A stretch of DNA of 64,000 nucleotides from Natrarchaeobius oligotrophus (GCF_003841465.1 NZ_REFZ01000012.1:48325-112324), one strand, 5' to 3'; counted from the first letter of the stretch, positions 39,980-49,410 are shown. Numbers and translations: made by a program. Notes: generated by a model not told the origin, from the letters alone.

Positions 39980-40573
39980 CTACGTCACGTCCCGAACCAG
40001 TCCATCGCGCAGGTCCCGTCCGAAGTAGTAGCCCGCGAGCGCGGCGACCAGACCGGCTACTGCGCCCATCGCGACCAGCGCCCGAGCGGATCCGGCCACC
40101 GCGAGCGGAAATTCGAACAACAGCGTCGTCGCCACTCCCGTCGAGACGCCCGCGGCGGAGAACTCGAGATAGCGACGTTTCGACGTGACGAGACCGACCG
40201 CAAACGCGACGGCGAACAGCCCGACGAACCGGCCGACTCCGCCGATCGGAAGGACCGTCTGACCGGCGAACAGCCCGACGCCCGCGAGCAGAACCAGCGC
40301 GAGAAACCCTTTCGGCGAGAAGTATTCGCCGAGCGACCGGGTCGGCCGCAGCGACGGGAGTCGAAATCGCGATCCGCGCGAGGCTGCGGATTCGTCCTCG
40401 ACCGGCGGCCGATCCGCGGTCGATCGATCGACCGACTCACCCGATCGGTCGTCGGGTCCCGCGTCGCCGACGTCGGCCCCCGAGAGCATTCGTTCCGTCT
40501 CCTCGAGGATGTCGTCCGTCGATCGGGAGTGGCCGTCCCTGCTCTCGGTTAGTTCGTTCGAGCGGTCGGTCAT
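39980..40573 (-). CDS. Membrane protein with three to four helices and acidic N-terminus (DUF456-like)
   Basis: A 197-residue protein. The first 85 residues are acidic and disordered. Helices follow at about 93-112 (FLALVLLAGVGLFAGQTVL), 115-135 (VGRFVGLFAVAFAVGLV), 143-163 and 165-185 (VAMGAVAGLVAALAGYYFG). The Gly/Ala-rich helices recall DUF456-type small membrane proteins. The start at 40573 (MTDRSNELTES) is the first Met before the conserved part; the longer frame to 40741 was rejected. Function unknown. Confidence 0.65.
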   Translation of the reverse strand: MTDRSNELTESRDGHSRSTDDILEETERMLSGADVGDAGPDDRSGESVDRSTADRPPVEDESAASRGSRFRLPSLRPTRSLGEYFSPKGFLALVLLAGVGLFAGQTVLPIGGVGRFVGLFAVAFAVGLVTSKRRYLEFSAAGVSTGVATTLLFEFPLAVAGSARALVAMGAVAGLVAALAGYYFGRDLRDGLVRDVT

Positions 40574-40672
40574 ACCTAGAGGGTGTCGGCCCGGCAACAT
40601 GGAGCTTTCCCATCCGCCGGCGATTTCGGACGGGCCTCGAACGGCGTTCTCTGGGTGCACACGCGTGAGTAC

Positions 40673-40681
40673 GCTTTTCAC
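40673..40681 (+). promoter_or_regulatory. TATA box of the 65-residue membrane protein gene
   Basis: GCTTTTCAC is centred about 28 bp before the GTG at 40704. It decides that start over an upstream ATG at 40600, which would add 35 residues crossing the TATA box. Confidence 0.6.
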
Positions 40682-40703
40682 GGGGAGGCTGGTACGTACG
40701 CGG

Positions 40704-40901
40704 GTGAACACCGAGCTGATCGCGTTCGGAACCATCGCCATCGCCGCCGGGGTGGGACTTCTCTACGCAGCCCGTCACCTCTATCCCCGTCTGGACCTCT
40801 CGGAGGAGGGGCTGGCGTCGGTGCGGCTGCTGACGGCGCTGATCGTCGGCGTGCTCGTGCTCGCGGGACTCGGACTCGTCGCCGTCGGTCTCCTGACCTA
40901 G
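40704..40901 (+). CDS. Small two-helix membrane protein (65 residues)
   Basis: A 65-residue protein starting at GTG 40704. It has two helices, about 4-22 (ELIAFGTIAIAAGVGLLYAA) and 41-64 (LLTALIVGVLVLAGLGLVAVGLL), joined by a short loop with RHLYPRLDLSEEGLAS. It lies divergently from the DUF456-like gene and 67 bp before gatD. I recognise no family. Confidence 0.6.
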   Translation: MNTELIAFGTIAIAAGVGLLYAARHLYPRLDLSEEGLASVRLLTALIVGVLVLAGLGLVAVGLLT

Positions 40902-40968
40902 CCCGCGGTCCGAGCGGGGCGCGGACGGAAAGCGTGGCTTCAAGTCCGACGGGGCGCAACGGCCACCC

Positions 40969-42231
40969 ATGAATCCAGGCGATCGCGTCCGCGTCGACCG
41001 CGCGGATCGTGCGTACGAAGGCGTGATGCTCCCCTCCAGCACCGACGAGCACCTCGTGGTGAAACTCGAGGGAGGGTACAACGTCGGCGTCGATCGCGAG
41101 GAAGCCGACGTCGCCGTGCTCGAAGAGGGCGTTTACGAAATCGACGGCACCGACGCGGCGGGGGACGACGGAAACGCGAGCGAGATCGCGTTCGACGACG
41201 ATCTGCCGACGATCTCGCTGATCTCGACCGGCGGGACCATCGCCTCGACGGTCGACTACCGGACGGGCGCGGTAACCGCACAGTTCGACGCCGAGGACGT
41301 CCTTCGCGCGGTGCCGGACCTCGCGGGACGGGCGAACTACCGGGGTCGGGTCGTCGCGAACATCCTCTCGGAGAACATGGAGCCGGCGATCTGGCGCGAG
41401 CTCGCCGAGGCGGTCGCCGAGGAGATCGAGGCCGGCGCCGACGGCGTCGTCGTCATGCACGGAACGGACACGATGCAGTACTCCGCGTCGGCGCTCGCGT
41501 TCGCGCTCGAACCGCCGGTGTCGATCGTCTTCACCGGCAGCCAGCGTTCGGCCGACCGGCCCTCGTCGGACAACGTGATGAACGCCGTCTGTGCCGTCGA
41601 GGCCGCAAAGAGCGACTGCGCCGAGGTGCTGGTCTGCATGCACGCGAGCGAGAGCGACGACGCCTGTGCGCTCCACCGGGGCACTCGCGTCAGGAAGAAT
41701 CACACTTCCCGACGCGACGCGTTCGAGACCGTCGGCGCGACCCCCATCGGCGAGGTCGACTACGAAACCGGCGCGGTCGACTTCAGGCGGGAGTACCGCG
41801 AGCGCGACGGGAGCGACGGGGGCGACGTCGAGATCGAAGCGGACCTCGAGAGCGACGTCGAACTGGTGAAGTTCACGCCCGGGATGGATCCCGCGTTTCT
41901 CGACGTCGTCGAGGGGTCCGCCGGTCTGATCCTGGAGGGAACCGGACTCGGCCACGTCCACACCGATCTGATCCCGCGAATCGAGAAGCTGGTCGCGGAC
42001 GGAACGACGGTCGTCATGACCAGCCAGTGTCTCGAGGGGCGGGTCTGCGACCGCGTGTACGACACCGGCCGCGACCTGCTCGAGGCGGGCGTCGTCGAGG
42101 CGGGCGACACGCTACCCGGAACGGCGAAAGTCAAACTGATGTGGGCGCTCGCCAACGCGGACGACGTGGAGGCGGCGATGAGGACCTCGCTCGCCGGCGA
42201 AATTCAGGACCGGTCGGTTCCCTGGGAGTGA
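40969..42231 (+). CDS. gatD: Glutamyl-tRNA(Gln) amidotransferase subunit D
   Basis: A 420-residue asparaginase-like subunit of the archaeal GatDE complex, which converts Glu-tRNA(Gln) to Gln-tRNA(Gln). The N-terminal about 75 residues (MNPGDRVRVDRADRAYEGVML) form the GatD-specific beta-barrel domain. The amidase then has the first Thr motif ISTGGTIAS (Thr87/Thr90 region), the second MHGTDTMQYSA, and TGSQRSADRPSSDNVMNA. Subunit GatE is not in the window. A GCTTCAAG element about 33 bp upstream is a weak TATA box. The GNAT gene begins 1 bp after its stop. Confidence 0.93.
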   Translation: MNPGDRVRVDRADRAYEGVMLPSSTDEHLVVKLEGGYNVGVDREEADVAVLEEGVYEIDGTDAAGDDGNASEIAFDDDLPTISLISTGGTIASTVDYRTGAVTAQFDAEDVLRAVPDLAGRANYRGRVVANILSENMEPAIWRELAEAVAEEIEAGADGVVVMHGTDTMQYSASALAFALEPPVSIVFTGSQRSADRPSSDNVMNAVCAVEAAKSDCAEVLVCMHASESDDACALHRGTRVRKNHTSRRDAFETVGATPIGEVDYETGAVDFRREYRERDGSDGGDVEIEADLESDVELVKFTPGMDPAFLDVVEGSAGLILEGTGLGHVHTDLIPRIEKLVADGTTVVMTSQCLEGRVCDRVYDTGRDLLEAGVVEAGDTLPGTAKVKLMWALANADDVEAAMRTSLAGEIQDRSVPWE

Positions 42232-42232
42232 G

Positions 42233-43273
42233 ATGAACGACCGCGCCGATCGACCGACCGCGGCGTCCGACGAAGCCGACGCCCTCGAGATCCGCCGGGC
42301 GACGCACGACGACTACGAGGGCGTCGTCGACTTCACCGGCGACATCTGGACCGACCGGGGCGGAGACTACATCCCAGAGATCTACCACGAGTGGCTCGAG
42401 AACGGCGAGGAGGCGAAAAAGACGTTCCTCGCTGAACTCGAGGGAACGCCGGTCGGGATCGTCCAGGCCGTGCTGCTGTCGGCCGACGAGGCGTGGTTCC
42501 AGGGAATGCGAGTCGCCGCCGGCCACCGCCGTCGCGGGATCAGCGGTCGGCTCAACGAGGCCTGCTTCGAGTGGGCCCGCGAGCGCGGTGCGACGGTCGG
42601 TCGGATCATGATCTTCTCGTGGAACGCGGTCTCGCTCGGTGCCGCTCGGGCCGGCGGATTCGAACCGCTGACCGAGTTCCGGTTCGCCCACCTCGAGCCG
42701 GATCCCGACGCCGACGGCCCGCCGTCGCACGCGGTCTCGCGCGATCCGACGGCCGCGTGGCGCTACTGGACGCACAGCGACGCCCGAACGCACCTGCGCG
42801 GGCTCGGACTCGCGCCCGAGGAGTCGTGGGCGATGCGCGAGGTGACGCGGTCCGACTTCGATCGACTGGCCGACGAGACGGCGGTCTTCGCCGTCGAGGA
42901 CGAAAACGACGGGCTCGCGGGTGCGGCGTATCGCTCGAGGACGTACGAACGGACCGTGACGCCGGACGAAGACGGTGGCGAAGGGAACGCGACGGCGACC
43001 GGGAGCGAAAGCGACGGGGAGATCGAGAGCGAGAGCGCGTCGGACTCCGAAACCGAACGGTGGGCCGAGTACGGCGTCGGCGCGTGGGACGACGTCGAGG
43101 CGGCTCGAGCGCTGTTCGCCGCCGTCGCGCGCGACGCCGCGGCGCTCGGAGCCGACGGGACGAGAGTGCTGATCCCCGAAACTGCTCGGTTCGTCAGCGA
43201 CGCCTCCTACGCGGGCGCGTCGCTCTCCGAGGAACCCGACTTCGTGTTCGGTATCGACCTCTCGGGAGCGTGA
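42233..43273 (+). CDS. GNAT-family N-acetyltransferase
   Basis: A 346-residue protein whose first half (20-150) is a GNAT domain. AELEGTPVGIVQAVLLSADEAWFQGMRVAAGHRRRGISGRL holds the acetyl-CoA-binding V.....R.RGIG..L motif, and SWNAVSLGAARAGGF is the C-terminal GNAT block. The second half (residues 180-345) has a long Glu/Ser/Asp-rich insert followed by FAAVARDAAALGADGTRVLIP and may be a degenerate second GNAT domain. It is coupled to gatD (1-bp gap). Substrate unknown. Confidence 0.82.
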   Translation: MNDRADRPTAASDEADALEIRRATHDDYEGVVDFTGDIWTDRGGDYIPEIYHEWLENGEEAKKTFLAELEGTPVGIVQAVLLSADEAWFQGMRVAAGHRRRGISGRLNEACFEWARERGATVGRIMIFSWNAVSLGAARAGGFEPLTEFRFAHLEPDPDADGPPSHAVSRDPTAAWRYWTHSDARTHLRGLGLAPEESWAMREVTRSDFDRLADETAVFAVEDENDGLAGAAYRSRTYERTVTPDEDGGEGNATATGSESDGEIESESASDSETERWAEYGVGAWDDVEAARALFAAVARDAAALGADGTRVLIPETARFVSDASYAGASLSEEPDFVFGIDLSGA

Positions 43274-43288
43274 CCCGCGCTGCGGGCG

Positions 43289-43600
43289 TCACCGAAAGCC
43301 AACCGCCCGACTGGCGAACGAGCCGCCGCTAACCGGCGGGAACAGCGCCAGTTCGTCGTCGCCCTCGAGTTCCGTCTCGAGTCCCTCTTCCTCGACGAGG
43401 ACGTTCGTCCCGTTGCGAAGCACGTTGATCTGCGAGCGCAACTCGCCGTCTTCGAGCACGCGCGCCTCGAGTTCCGGTCGGCCGTCGACGAGCTGCTCGA
43501 GGGCATCACCGATCGTGTCGCCCGCCGAGGCGTCGACGGTGACGTGTCTGTCGCCCGCCCGTTCCGCGAGATCGGCGAACAGTTTCCACTCCGTAGCCAT
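43289..43600 (-). CDS. samp1: Ubiquitin-like SAMP1/MoaD-family protein with C-terminal extension
   Basis: A 103-residue beta-grasp protein. MATEWKLFADLAERAG, the INVLRNGTNV strand and LALFPPVSGG are diagnostic of haloarchaeal SAMP1 (a MoaD/ubiquitin-like modifier that joins proteins through its C-terminal Gly-Gly after E1/UbaA activation). Unusually, the Gly-Gly is not terminal here: ten more residues, SFASRAVGFR, follow before the stop at 43289. A single TCG-to-TAG change would restore the normal end. The tail must be removed for conjugation, or the protein is inactive or serves another role. Confidence 0.85.
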   Translation of the reverse strand: MATEWKLFADLAERAGDRHVTVDASAGDTIGDALEQLVDGRPELEARVLEDGELRSQINVLRNGTNVLVEEEGLETELEGDDELALFPPVSGGSFASRAVGFR

Positions 43601-43717
43601 AGGTGGCGCTATCGCCGCCGGAGGCAAGTAGCTACCGCTCTCGGGCGTCTCGTCGCGCTGGAAACGATCGTCTTGGCGGTGGAAAGGTTTACCCAGTTTC
43701 GGACGAAACTACCGTTC

Positions 43718-43993
43718 ATGGCGACGGCAGTAAAAGTCGACGAAAACGCGAAATCCAGACTCGAAGAGTTGCAGGCGGAAATCCGGATTCAAACGGGATC
43801 GAGCGTCACGCAACAAGAGCTACTGACGCGATTGATCGACGATGCGTACGAATCGCGCGACGACGTTATCGACTCGTTTCGCGAATCGCGGGTGCCGCTT
43901 TCGGATGCGGAAAAGGAGACGATGCAGCGCGGGCGATTCAGTTCCGGGGTCGAAACGGGAGAGGAAGACATCGACGAGATACTATACGGATGA
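43718..43993 (+). CDS. VapB-type antitoxin
   Basis: A 91-residue protein. The N-terminus MATAVKVDENAKSRLEELQA looks like a ribbon-helix-helix/AbrB-like antitoxin, the middle (SSVTQQELLTRLIDDAYE) is a helix pair, and the C-terminal 35 residues are a charged neutralising tail. Its stop overlaps the PIN gene start (ATGA, 4 bp), the standard antitoxin-toxin layout. AGGTTTACC about 29 bp before the ATG is its likely TATA box. It probably autorepresses the pair. Confidence 0.8.
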   Translation: MATAVKVDENAKSRLEELQAEIRIQTGSSVTQQELLTRLIDDAYESRDDVIDSFRESRVPLSDAEKETMQRGRFSSGVETGEEDIDEILYG

Positions 43994-44421
43994 CGGTGCT
44001 CGTCGACACGGGCGTTCTGTACGCTGACCACGACACGGACGCGTCCCGTCACACCGCGGCGACCACCGCGATCGAGGCGGTGTACGACGGCGAGTTCGGC
44101 CAGCCGTACGTCAGCGACTACGTCTACGACGAGGCAGTCACGCTCACGCTGACCCGAGGTGAGGCGTTCGAACCGGCAAAACTGCTCGGCGATCGATTAC
44201 GCGGCGTCGATCCGTATCCGCAAACGTACGAGATGCTTCGCGTCACGGCTGCTGCCTTCGCCGACGCGGTCGAAGTGTTCGAACGGTACGACGATCAGGC
44301 GCTAAGTTTCACCGATGCGACCACCGTCGCTCTGGTGGCGCGTCACGGAATCGACCACGTCGTAAGCTTCGACGACGACTTCGACGGTCTCGTGGATCGA
44401 ATCGATCCCGAAACGATGTGA
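43990..44421 (+). CDS. PIN-domain toxin VapC
   Basis: A 143-residue PIN ribonuclease. The acidic residues are D6 (VLVDTGVLYA), E48 (YVYDEAV), D109 (SFTDATTVAL) and D128-D130 (VVSFDDDFD), the complete canonical set. It overlaps the antitoxin by 4 bp. It belongs to a different VapC subgroup from the PIN gene at 10403 (W/Y-poor, with DEAVTLTLTRG), and is paired with an RHH-like rather than AbrB antitoxin. It would cut RNA when free. Confidence 0.87.
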   Translation: MTVLVDTGVLYADHDTDASRHTAATTAIEAVYDGEFGQPYVSDYVYDEAVTLTLTRGEAFEPAKLLGDRLRGVDPYPQTYEMLRVTAAAFADAVEVFERYDDQALSFTDATTVALVARHGIDHVVSFDDDFDGLVDRIDPETM

Positions 44422-44493
44422 ATCGGCCCAGGTCGCTCGAGCGATCCGCCCCGAAACACCCGACTTCATTGCAGTCGACGCGAAAGAAGGCGT

Positions 44494-45681
44494 ATGGTCG
44501 ATGGCGGGTCGCTCAAAGCGCGGTTACCGGAAAACTGGCAGCGGATACTCACGACGCGAGCCGCGATCGGGCTCGCGCTGGCGGTGGCCCTGCTCTCGGT
44601 CGCGACGGCGGTGTTCAACATCGGCGTCGAGCCGGCGTACGATCCGCTCGACCCGTACATTCCCGACGTCGTCCAGCGAACGGCCCGTTTCACCGGCGCG
44701 GTGACCGGGTTTTTGATGGTCGCGAGCGCCCTCGCGCTCAGGCGCGGACTGCGCGTGGGGTGGTGGGCGACGATCCTCCTGCTCCCGTTGACCGCCGCGC
44801 AGGGATTCTTGCAGGTGAGCCAGTACTCGTTTCCGCTGATCGTCCTCTCGCTGATCTCGATTCCGGTGTTGCTGTTCATCCGCGACCACTTCACCAAACC
44901 GCTCTCGCTCAACACGACCCAGATCGCCGCCGGCGCGGCGCTCGTCGGCGTCCAGGCGTACGGAACGATCGGCGCGTACGCGCTTCGCGAGGAGTTCGAC
45001 GGCGTCGACACGCTTCTCGACGCCTTCTACTTCACGCTGATCACCTCGAGTACGGTCGGTTACGGCGACGTCACGCCGCACCTCGATTCGATCGAGGGAC
45101 AGCTATTTACGATGTCGGTGCTCGTTCTCGGCGTCGCCAGTTTCGGCCTCGCGGTCGGGGTGCTCGTCGGCCCGGCGATCCAGATGCGAATCGAGAAAAC
45201 GCTCGGAAAGATGACCGAATCAGAACTCGAACTGTTGAACGAGCACGTCCTCGTGCTCGGCTACGGCGAACTGACCGAACCGATCGTCGACGAACTCGCG
45301 GCGAACGACCGCGAGTTCGTCGTCGTGACCACGAACCGCGACGCGGCCGAGGCGCTCTCGGACGAGAATATTCCGGTGGTGACGGCCGACCCGAGCGACG
45401 AGAGTCCGCTTCACCGCGCCAAGATCGAACGGGCGGCCGCGATCCTGGTCGCGACGAACCAGGATCCACAGGACGCGTTCACGATCCTCACCGCCCGACA
45501 GCTCGCACCGGAGACGCGGATCGTCGCCGCCGCCACCGATCAGGAGAACACGAAGAAACTCGAGCGGGCGGGCGCGGACGTCGTCATCAGCCCGGCGTTG
45601 CTCGGGGGCCACCTGCTCGTGCGGTCGGCGCTGGGCGGGGACGACTCCGACGTGATCGATCGGATCCTTTCGGACGAGTGA
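44494..45681 (+). CDS. Potassium channel with C-terminal RCK (TrkA-N) domain
   Basis: A 395-residue membrane protein. About four helices (23-41, 66-84, 88-107, 113-130) precede the pore domain: helix 145-163, pore loop with selectivity filter TVGYGD at 187-192, and helix 205-230. Residues 250-390 form an RCK_N domain (HVLVLGYGELTEPIVDEL) that gates the pore in response to nucleotides or ions. The extra N-terminal helices are not an obvious voltage sensor, as the S4 charges are few. It probably mediates K+ flux for osmotic balance. The ATG at 44494 is preceded by TTCATTGCAG about 30 bp upstream. Confidence 0.88.
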   Translation: MVDGGSLKARLPENWQRILTTRAAIGLALAVALLSVATAVFNIGVEPAYDPLDPYIPDVVQRTARFTGAVTGFLMVASALALRRGLRVGWWATILLLPLTAAQGFLQVSQYSFPLIVLSLISIPVLLFIRDHFTKPLSLNTTQIAAGAALVGVQAYGTIGAYALREEFDGVDTLLDAFYFTLITSSTVGYGDVTPHLDSIEGQLFTMSVLVLGVASFGLAVGVLVGPAIQMRIEKTLGKMTESELELLNEHVLVLGYGELTEPIVDELAANDREFVVVTTNRDAAEALSDENIPVVTADPSDESPLHRAKIERAAAILVATNQDPQDAFTILTARQLAPETRIVAAATDQENTKKLERAGADVVISPALLGGHLLVRSALGGDDSDVIDRILSDE

Positions 45682-45714
45682 TCGGACGGCGGGGAATCGG
45701 CGCGGCCGTTGCGA

Positions 45715-46359
45715 TCACGCCGAGGGCTCGGGTGCTCCGTCGAGGATCGCGACGCCGCTCGAGGCACCGATCCGTTCCGCGCCGGCCTCGAGCATGGCCA
45801 GCGCGTTCTCGTAGCTGCCGATCCCGCCGCTTGCTTTGACAGGCAGGTACTCGCTCATCAGGTCGACGTCCTCGAGGGTCGCGCCGCCATCCGCGAAGCC
45901 GGTGGAGGTCTTGACCATCGCGGCGTCGGCGGCGGTGGCGGCCTCGCAGGCTCGACGTTTCTCCGCCTCCGTGAGCAGTGCGGTCTCGATGATTACTTTC
46001 ACCGGAATCGGGACTGCGGCGACGACCTCCGCGAGTTCCGCGCGGACGACGTCGTCCTCGCCCGCTTTCAGTCGGCCGACGTTGATCACGACGTCGAGTT
46101 CGTCCGCGCCGGCTTTCCAGGCGAGGACGCCCTCGCGCCGTTTCACGTTCCGACTGTTCTGACCGTGTGGGAAGCCGATGACCGTCGCCAGCGTCACATC
46201 GGGTGCATACTCCGTCGCCTCCTCGAGGGCGTACGGCGGGATGCAGGCGTTCATTCCGTACGTACCGGCGTCGTCGAGGACGGCTTCGACGTCACCGATC
46301 GACGTCTCGGGCCCGAGAACGGTGTGGTCGATCAGCGGGGCGAGTTCGGTTCGGTCCAT
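45715..46359 (-). CDS. deoC: Deoxyribose-phosphate aldolase
   Basis: A 214-residue class I aldolase that splits 2-deoxyribose-5-phosphate into acetaldehyde and glyceraldehyde-3-phosphate. The Schiff-base lysine is K150 in MVKTSTGF, and D89 in [10 protein letters not shown] corresponds to the catalytic Asp. The second lysine lies in [11 protein letters not shown]. The start at 46359 begins [13 protein letters not shown], the family N-terminus. It is divergent from the ribose-1,5-bisphosphate isomerase gene with 71 bp between, each with its own TATA-like element (TTTTGCCC and GCTTTTGTG). It belongs to nucleoside catabolism. Confidence 0.92.
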   Translation of the reverse strand: MDRTELAPLIDHTVLGPETSIGDVEAVLDDAGTYGMNACIPPYALEEATEYAPDVTLATVIGFPHGQNSRNVKRREGVLAWKAGADELDVVINVGRLKAGEDDVVRAELAEVVAAVPIPVKVIIETALLTEAEKRRACEAATAADAAMVKTSTGFADGGATLEDVDLMSEYLPVKASGGIGSYENALAMLEAGAERIGASSGVAILDGAPEPSA

Positions 46360-46430
46360 AGCGGACCGACTCGCCGGACGGGCAAAAACCCGACCGATCG
46401 CTTTTGTGTCGTCCCGTCTATCACGCTCAC

Positions 46431-47408
46431 ATGGTGAGTGACGCGTCCGACGTCGCCCCGGTCGTCCAGTCGACCGCCGACGACATCGCGGAGATGCGGA
46501 TTCGAGGCGCCGCGACGATCGCGGACGCCGCGGCCGAGGCGCTCGCGACCCAGGCCGAGCTATCCGACGCCTCGAGTCCGGCGGCGTTTCGGAGCCAGAT
46601 GCACGCCGCGGCCAAAACGGTCTACGAGACGCGACCGACCGCGGTCAGCCTGCCGAACGCCCTCCGGTACGTCCTCCGGGAGATGGACGGCGACACCGTC
46701 GACGAGTTGCGATCGTCGACGATCGCGGGGGCCGAGGCGTTTCGGCGAAACCTCGAGCGAGCGCAGACGACGCTCGGCGAAATCGGGGCCAACCGGCTGC
46801 GCGACGGCGACGTGGTGATGACCCACTGTCACTCCACCGACGCGCTCGCGTGCATCGAGGCGGCACTCGAGGCTGGAAAGCACATTGAGGCGATCGTCAG
46901 GGAGACCCGGCCGCGAAACCAGGGTCACATCACGGCCCGCCAGCTCCGCGAGTGGGGCGTGCCGGTGACGCTGATCGTCGACAATGCGGCGCGTCGATAC
47001 CTGAACGACGCCGATCACGTCCTCGTCGGCGCGGACAGCATCGCCGCTGACGGCAGCGTGATCAACAAGATCGGTACCAGCGGCCTCGCGGTCAACGCCC
47101 GCGAGCGCGGCGTTCCGGTGATGGTCGCCGCCCAGACGATCAAGCTCCATCCCGACACGCTCACCGGACACACGGTCGCGATCGAGACGCGAGACGAGAC
47201 GGAAGTGCTCACTCCGTCCGAACGCAACGAGATCACACCGCACGAATCGGACGACGAACTGACGGTGGAAAACCCCGCGTTCGACGTCACGCCGCCGAGG
47301 CACGTCGACGCGATCGTTACCGAACGCGGCCAGTTCCCGCCCGAGAGCATCGTGACGCTCATGCGGGAGCTGTTCGGCGAGACGACTCGCGATCCCTGGG
47401 AGACGTGA
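46431..47408 (+). CDS. Ribose-1,5-bisphosphate isomerase (R15Pi)
   Basis: A 325-residue eIF2B-alpha/MtnA-family sugar isomerase. It makes ribulose-1,5-bisphosphate in the archaeal AMP/nucleoside pathway that feeds type III RuBisCO. The catalytic residues fall at exactly the positions described for the Thermococcus enzyme: C133 in MTHCHSTDA and D202 in [35 protein letters not shown] is the conserved ligand loop. A GCTTTTGTG box is about 28 bp before the ATG. AMP phosphorylase (deoA) and RuBisCO are not in this window. The neighbouring deoC, PfkB and udp genes support the nucleoside role. Confidence 0.9.
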   Translation: MVSDASDVAPVVQSTADDIAEMRIRGAATIADAAAEALATQAELSDASSPAAFRSQMHAAAKTVYETRPTAVSLPNALRYVLREMDGDTVDELRSSTIAGAEAFRRNLERAQTTLGEIGANRLRDGDVVMTHCHSTDALACIEAALEAGKHIEAIVRETRPRNQGHITARQLREWGVPVTLIVDNAARRYLNDADHVLVGADSIAADGSVINKIGTSGLAVNARERGVPVMVAAQTIKLHPDTLTGHTVAIETRDETEVLTPSERNEITPHESDDELTVENPAFDVTPPRHVDAIVTERGQFPPESIVTLMRELFGETTRDPWET

Positions 47409-47519
47409 CCGGAGATCCGAACCGTCGGCCGGAACTGTGCGTCCGTCCCCACGACCGGCGAGATCGGGTCCGTCCCGACAACCGGAAGTTGTTAGTCGCT
47501 TGCACGTCCGCGTAGCAGT

Positions 47520-48341
47520 ATGGTCGTACCGGAGGGATTCGTGCTGCCACCGTGGTACCTCCTCGTGCCGCTGCTCGTGGTGTTTTTCGGCACCGCCACG
47601 CTCCTGTGGACCCTCGAGCCGCCCGTGACCGATCGGACGGTACTCGCGTTCGCACCGTGGATGATGATCGGCGCGACCGCTCACGTCCTTTACAGGCTCG
47701 AGGTCTATCCGGACGCCGCCGCGGTGCTGTTCGCGTCACCCGGCGTCTACCTGGTGACGGCGACCGTCGGCGGCCTCGTCTGGATACTCGGTGCGTTTCT
47801 CGAGGCCGGCGGACTGCAGCGCTCGAAGGATCGGTTTCTGGGAATCGTCGGCGTCGTTTTCTTCGCTACGTCGGTGCTCGCGCTTCTCGTCGAGAGCTGG
47901 AATTCCGGCGCGTTCCAGCCGTTCTGGCCCGTCGTGGCGGTCGTCGCGACCGGCGTCGTCACCGCGCTCGTCTGGCTGGCGCTCGGGCTCTGGTTCACCG
48001 ACGTCGCCGCGGTGACCGGCGCGACCGGCGCGCTCGTCGTCTTCGGACACGCGCTCGACGGTATCTCGACCGCCGTGGGATACGACGTCCTCGGCGCGAG
48101 CGAGGAGGTGCCCCTCTCGCGGCTAATCCTCGAGGCCGGCGGCGCACTTCCGACCGCGGAGTACGTCGGCGCTGGCTGGCTGTTCGTCGTGGTCAAGATC
48201 GTCCTGGCGGTAGTCGTCCTCTCCCTGTTCAAAGCGTACGTCGAGGAAGAGCCCACTCAGGCCAGGTTCTTGCTCGCGCTCATCGCCGCGGTCGGTCTCG
48301 GACCCGGCGTGCACAACGTCCTCCTGTTCGCCGTCACCTAG
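47520..48341 (+). CDS. DUF63 integral membrane protein
   Basis: A 273-residue protein with about eight transmembrane helices. MVVPEGFVLPPWYLLVPLLVV begins the first; the DUF63 markers are WMMIGATAHVLYRLE, GHALDGISTAVGYDVLGASEE and FLLALIAAVGLGPGVHNVLL. DUF63 proteins are archaeal and of unknown function; the conserved His/Asp residues within helices (AHVLYRL, GHALDG, PGVHN) hint at intramembrane metal or proton binding. A GTTAGTC element lies about 28 bp upstream. It sits between the R15Pi and PfkB genes. Confidence 0.85.
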   Translation: MVVPEGFVLPPWYLLVPLLVVFFGTATLLWTLEPPVTDRTVLAFAPWMMIGATAHVLYRLEVYPDAAAVLFASPGVYLVTATVGGLVWILGAFLEAGGLQRSKDRFLGIVGVVFFATSVLALLVESWNSGAFQPFWPVVAVVATGVVTALVWLALGLWFTDVAAVTGATGALVVFGHALDGISTAVGYDVLGASEEVPLSRLILEAGGALPTAEYVGAGWLFVVVKIVLAVVVLSLFKAYVEEEPTQARFLLALIAAVGLGPGVHNVLLFAVT

Positions 48342-48377
48342 ATTTTTCTCGGCGGCCGCCGTGCTCCCGACAATCGA

Positions 48378-49259
48378 ATGGTCACGGTGCTCACGGCCGG
48401 TCACGTCAACTGGGACGTGACGTTGCGAGTCGACAGACTTCCCGAAGCAGACGACGAAGCGACGATTCAGTCACGGCATCAGGGCGGCGGCGGAAGCGCG
48501 GGGAACGTCGCCGCCGGGCTCTCGGGGCTCGGCGTCGAAACCGGCCTGATCGGAAGCGTCGGCGACGACGACAACGGACTGCTCGCACGCCGAGAACTCG
48601 AGGCGGCGGGCGTCTCGCTCGAGGGCGTTCGCGTCGTCGACGGCGCGAACACGGCCGTCAAGTACCTCCTCGTCGACGAGGCCGGCGAGGTCGCGATCCT
48701 CGGTAACGACGGCGTCAACGAGGCGGTCGGTCCAGACGACGTCGACGAGGAGTACGTCGCGGCCGCCGATCACGTCCACCTCACGGGCCAGCGTCCCGAA
48801 ACGGCCGCCGCGATCGCACGAACCGCACGCGAAAGCGGGGCGACTGTCAGTTTCGACCCGGGACGTCGCCTCGCCGATCGGGAGTACGGCGAGCCCCTCG
48901 CGATCGCGGACGTGGTTTTCGCCAACGACAGGGAGTGCGCCGCGTTGCTCGAAGACGAGTACGCGGGATCGTCGTTCGACGACCGAATCGTCGTCGTGAA
49001 ACACGGCCGCGACGGGGCGGAACTGCACGCCCCGAACGGATCGTTCGTTCACCCCGGATTCGACGTCGAGGACGTCGACACGGCCGGATCGGGCGACGCC
49101 TTCGCGGCCGGCTTCATCGCGATGACGCTCAACGGCGACGACCTCGAGCGGGCGCTCGAGTACGCCAACGCATGCGGGGCCCTCACCGCCAGCGGAAACG
49201 GCGCCCGCAGCGCGCCGACGGCCGACGAGGTTTCGGACTTTCTCAACGCGCGATTCTGA
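48378..49259 (+). CDS. PfkB-family carbohydrate/nucleoside kinase
   Basis: A 293-residue ribokinase-like enzyme. The PfkB signature 1 region is GGGGSAGNVAAGLSGLG (36-52), and signature 2 is DTAGSGDAFAAGF with catalytic D240. VKHGRDGAEL is the ATP-side strand. The sugar-binding start is GHVNWDVTLRVDRLP. In this neighbourhood (deoC, R15Pi, phosphorylase) a ribose-1-phosphate, nucleoside or ribose kinase is plausible, but the family also contains fructose and adenosine kinases, so the substrate is not fixed by sequence. It ends with a short C-terminus typical of compact haloarchaeal members. Confidence 0.85.
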   Translation: MVTVLTAGHVNWDVTLRVDRLPEADDEATIQSRHQGGGGSAGNVAAGLSGLGVETGLIGSVGDDDNGLLARRELEAAGVSLEGVRVVDGANTAVKYLLVDEAGEVAILGNDGVNEAVGPDDVDEEYVAAADHVHLTGQRPETAAAIARTARESGATVSFDPGRRLADREYGEPLAIADVVFANDRECAALLEDEYAGSSFDDRIVVVKHGRDGAELHAPNGSFVHPGFDVEDVDTAGSGDAFAAGFIAMTLNGDDLERALEYANACGALTASGNGARSAPTADEVSDFLNARF

Positions 49260-49410
49260 ACGGGAGTATCATTACTCGTTCCGTCTTATCGTTGGCACAC
49301 GAAACGAGCGCGACGAGCGTCGCTTCTCAGCCGCTGTTGTCTGACGGTAAGTATATGGGCCGGGCCGTTGGCCACTCGACTAGAAAGTCACGGAAACGTG
49401 ACGGAGAGAC

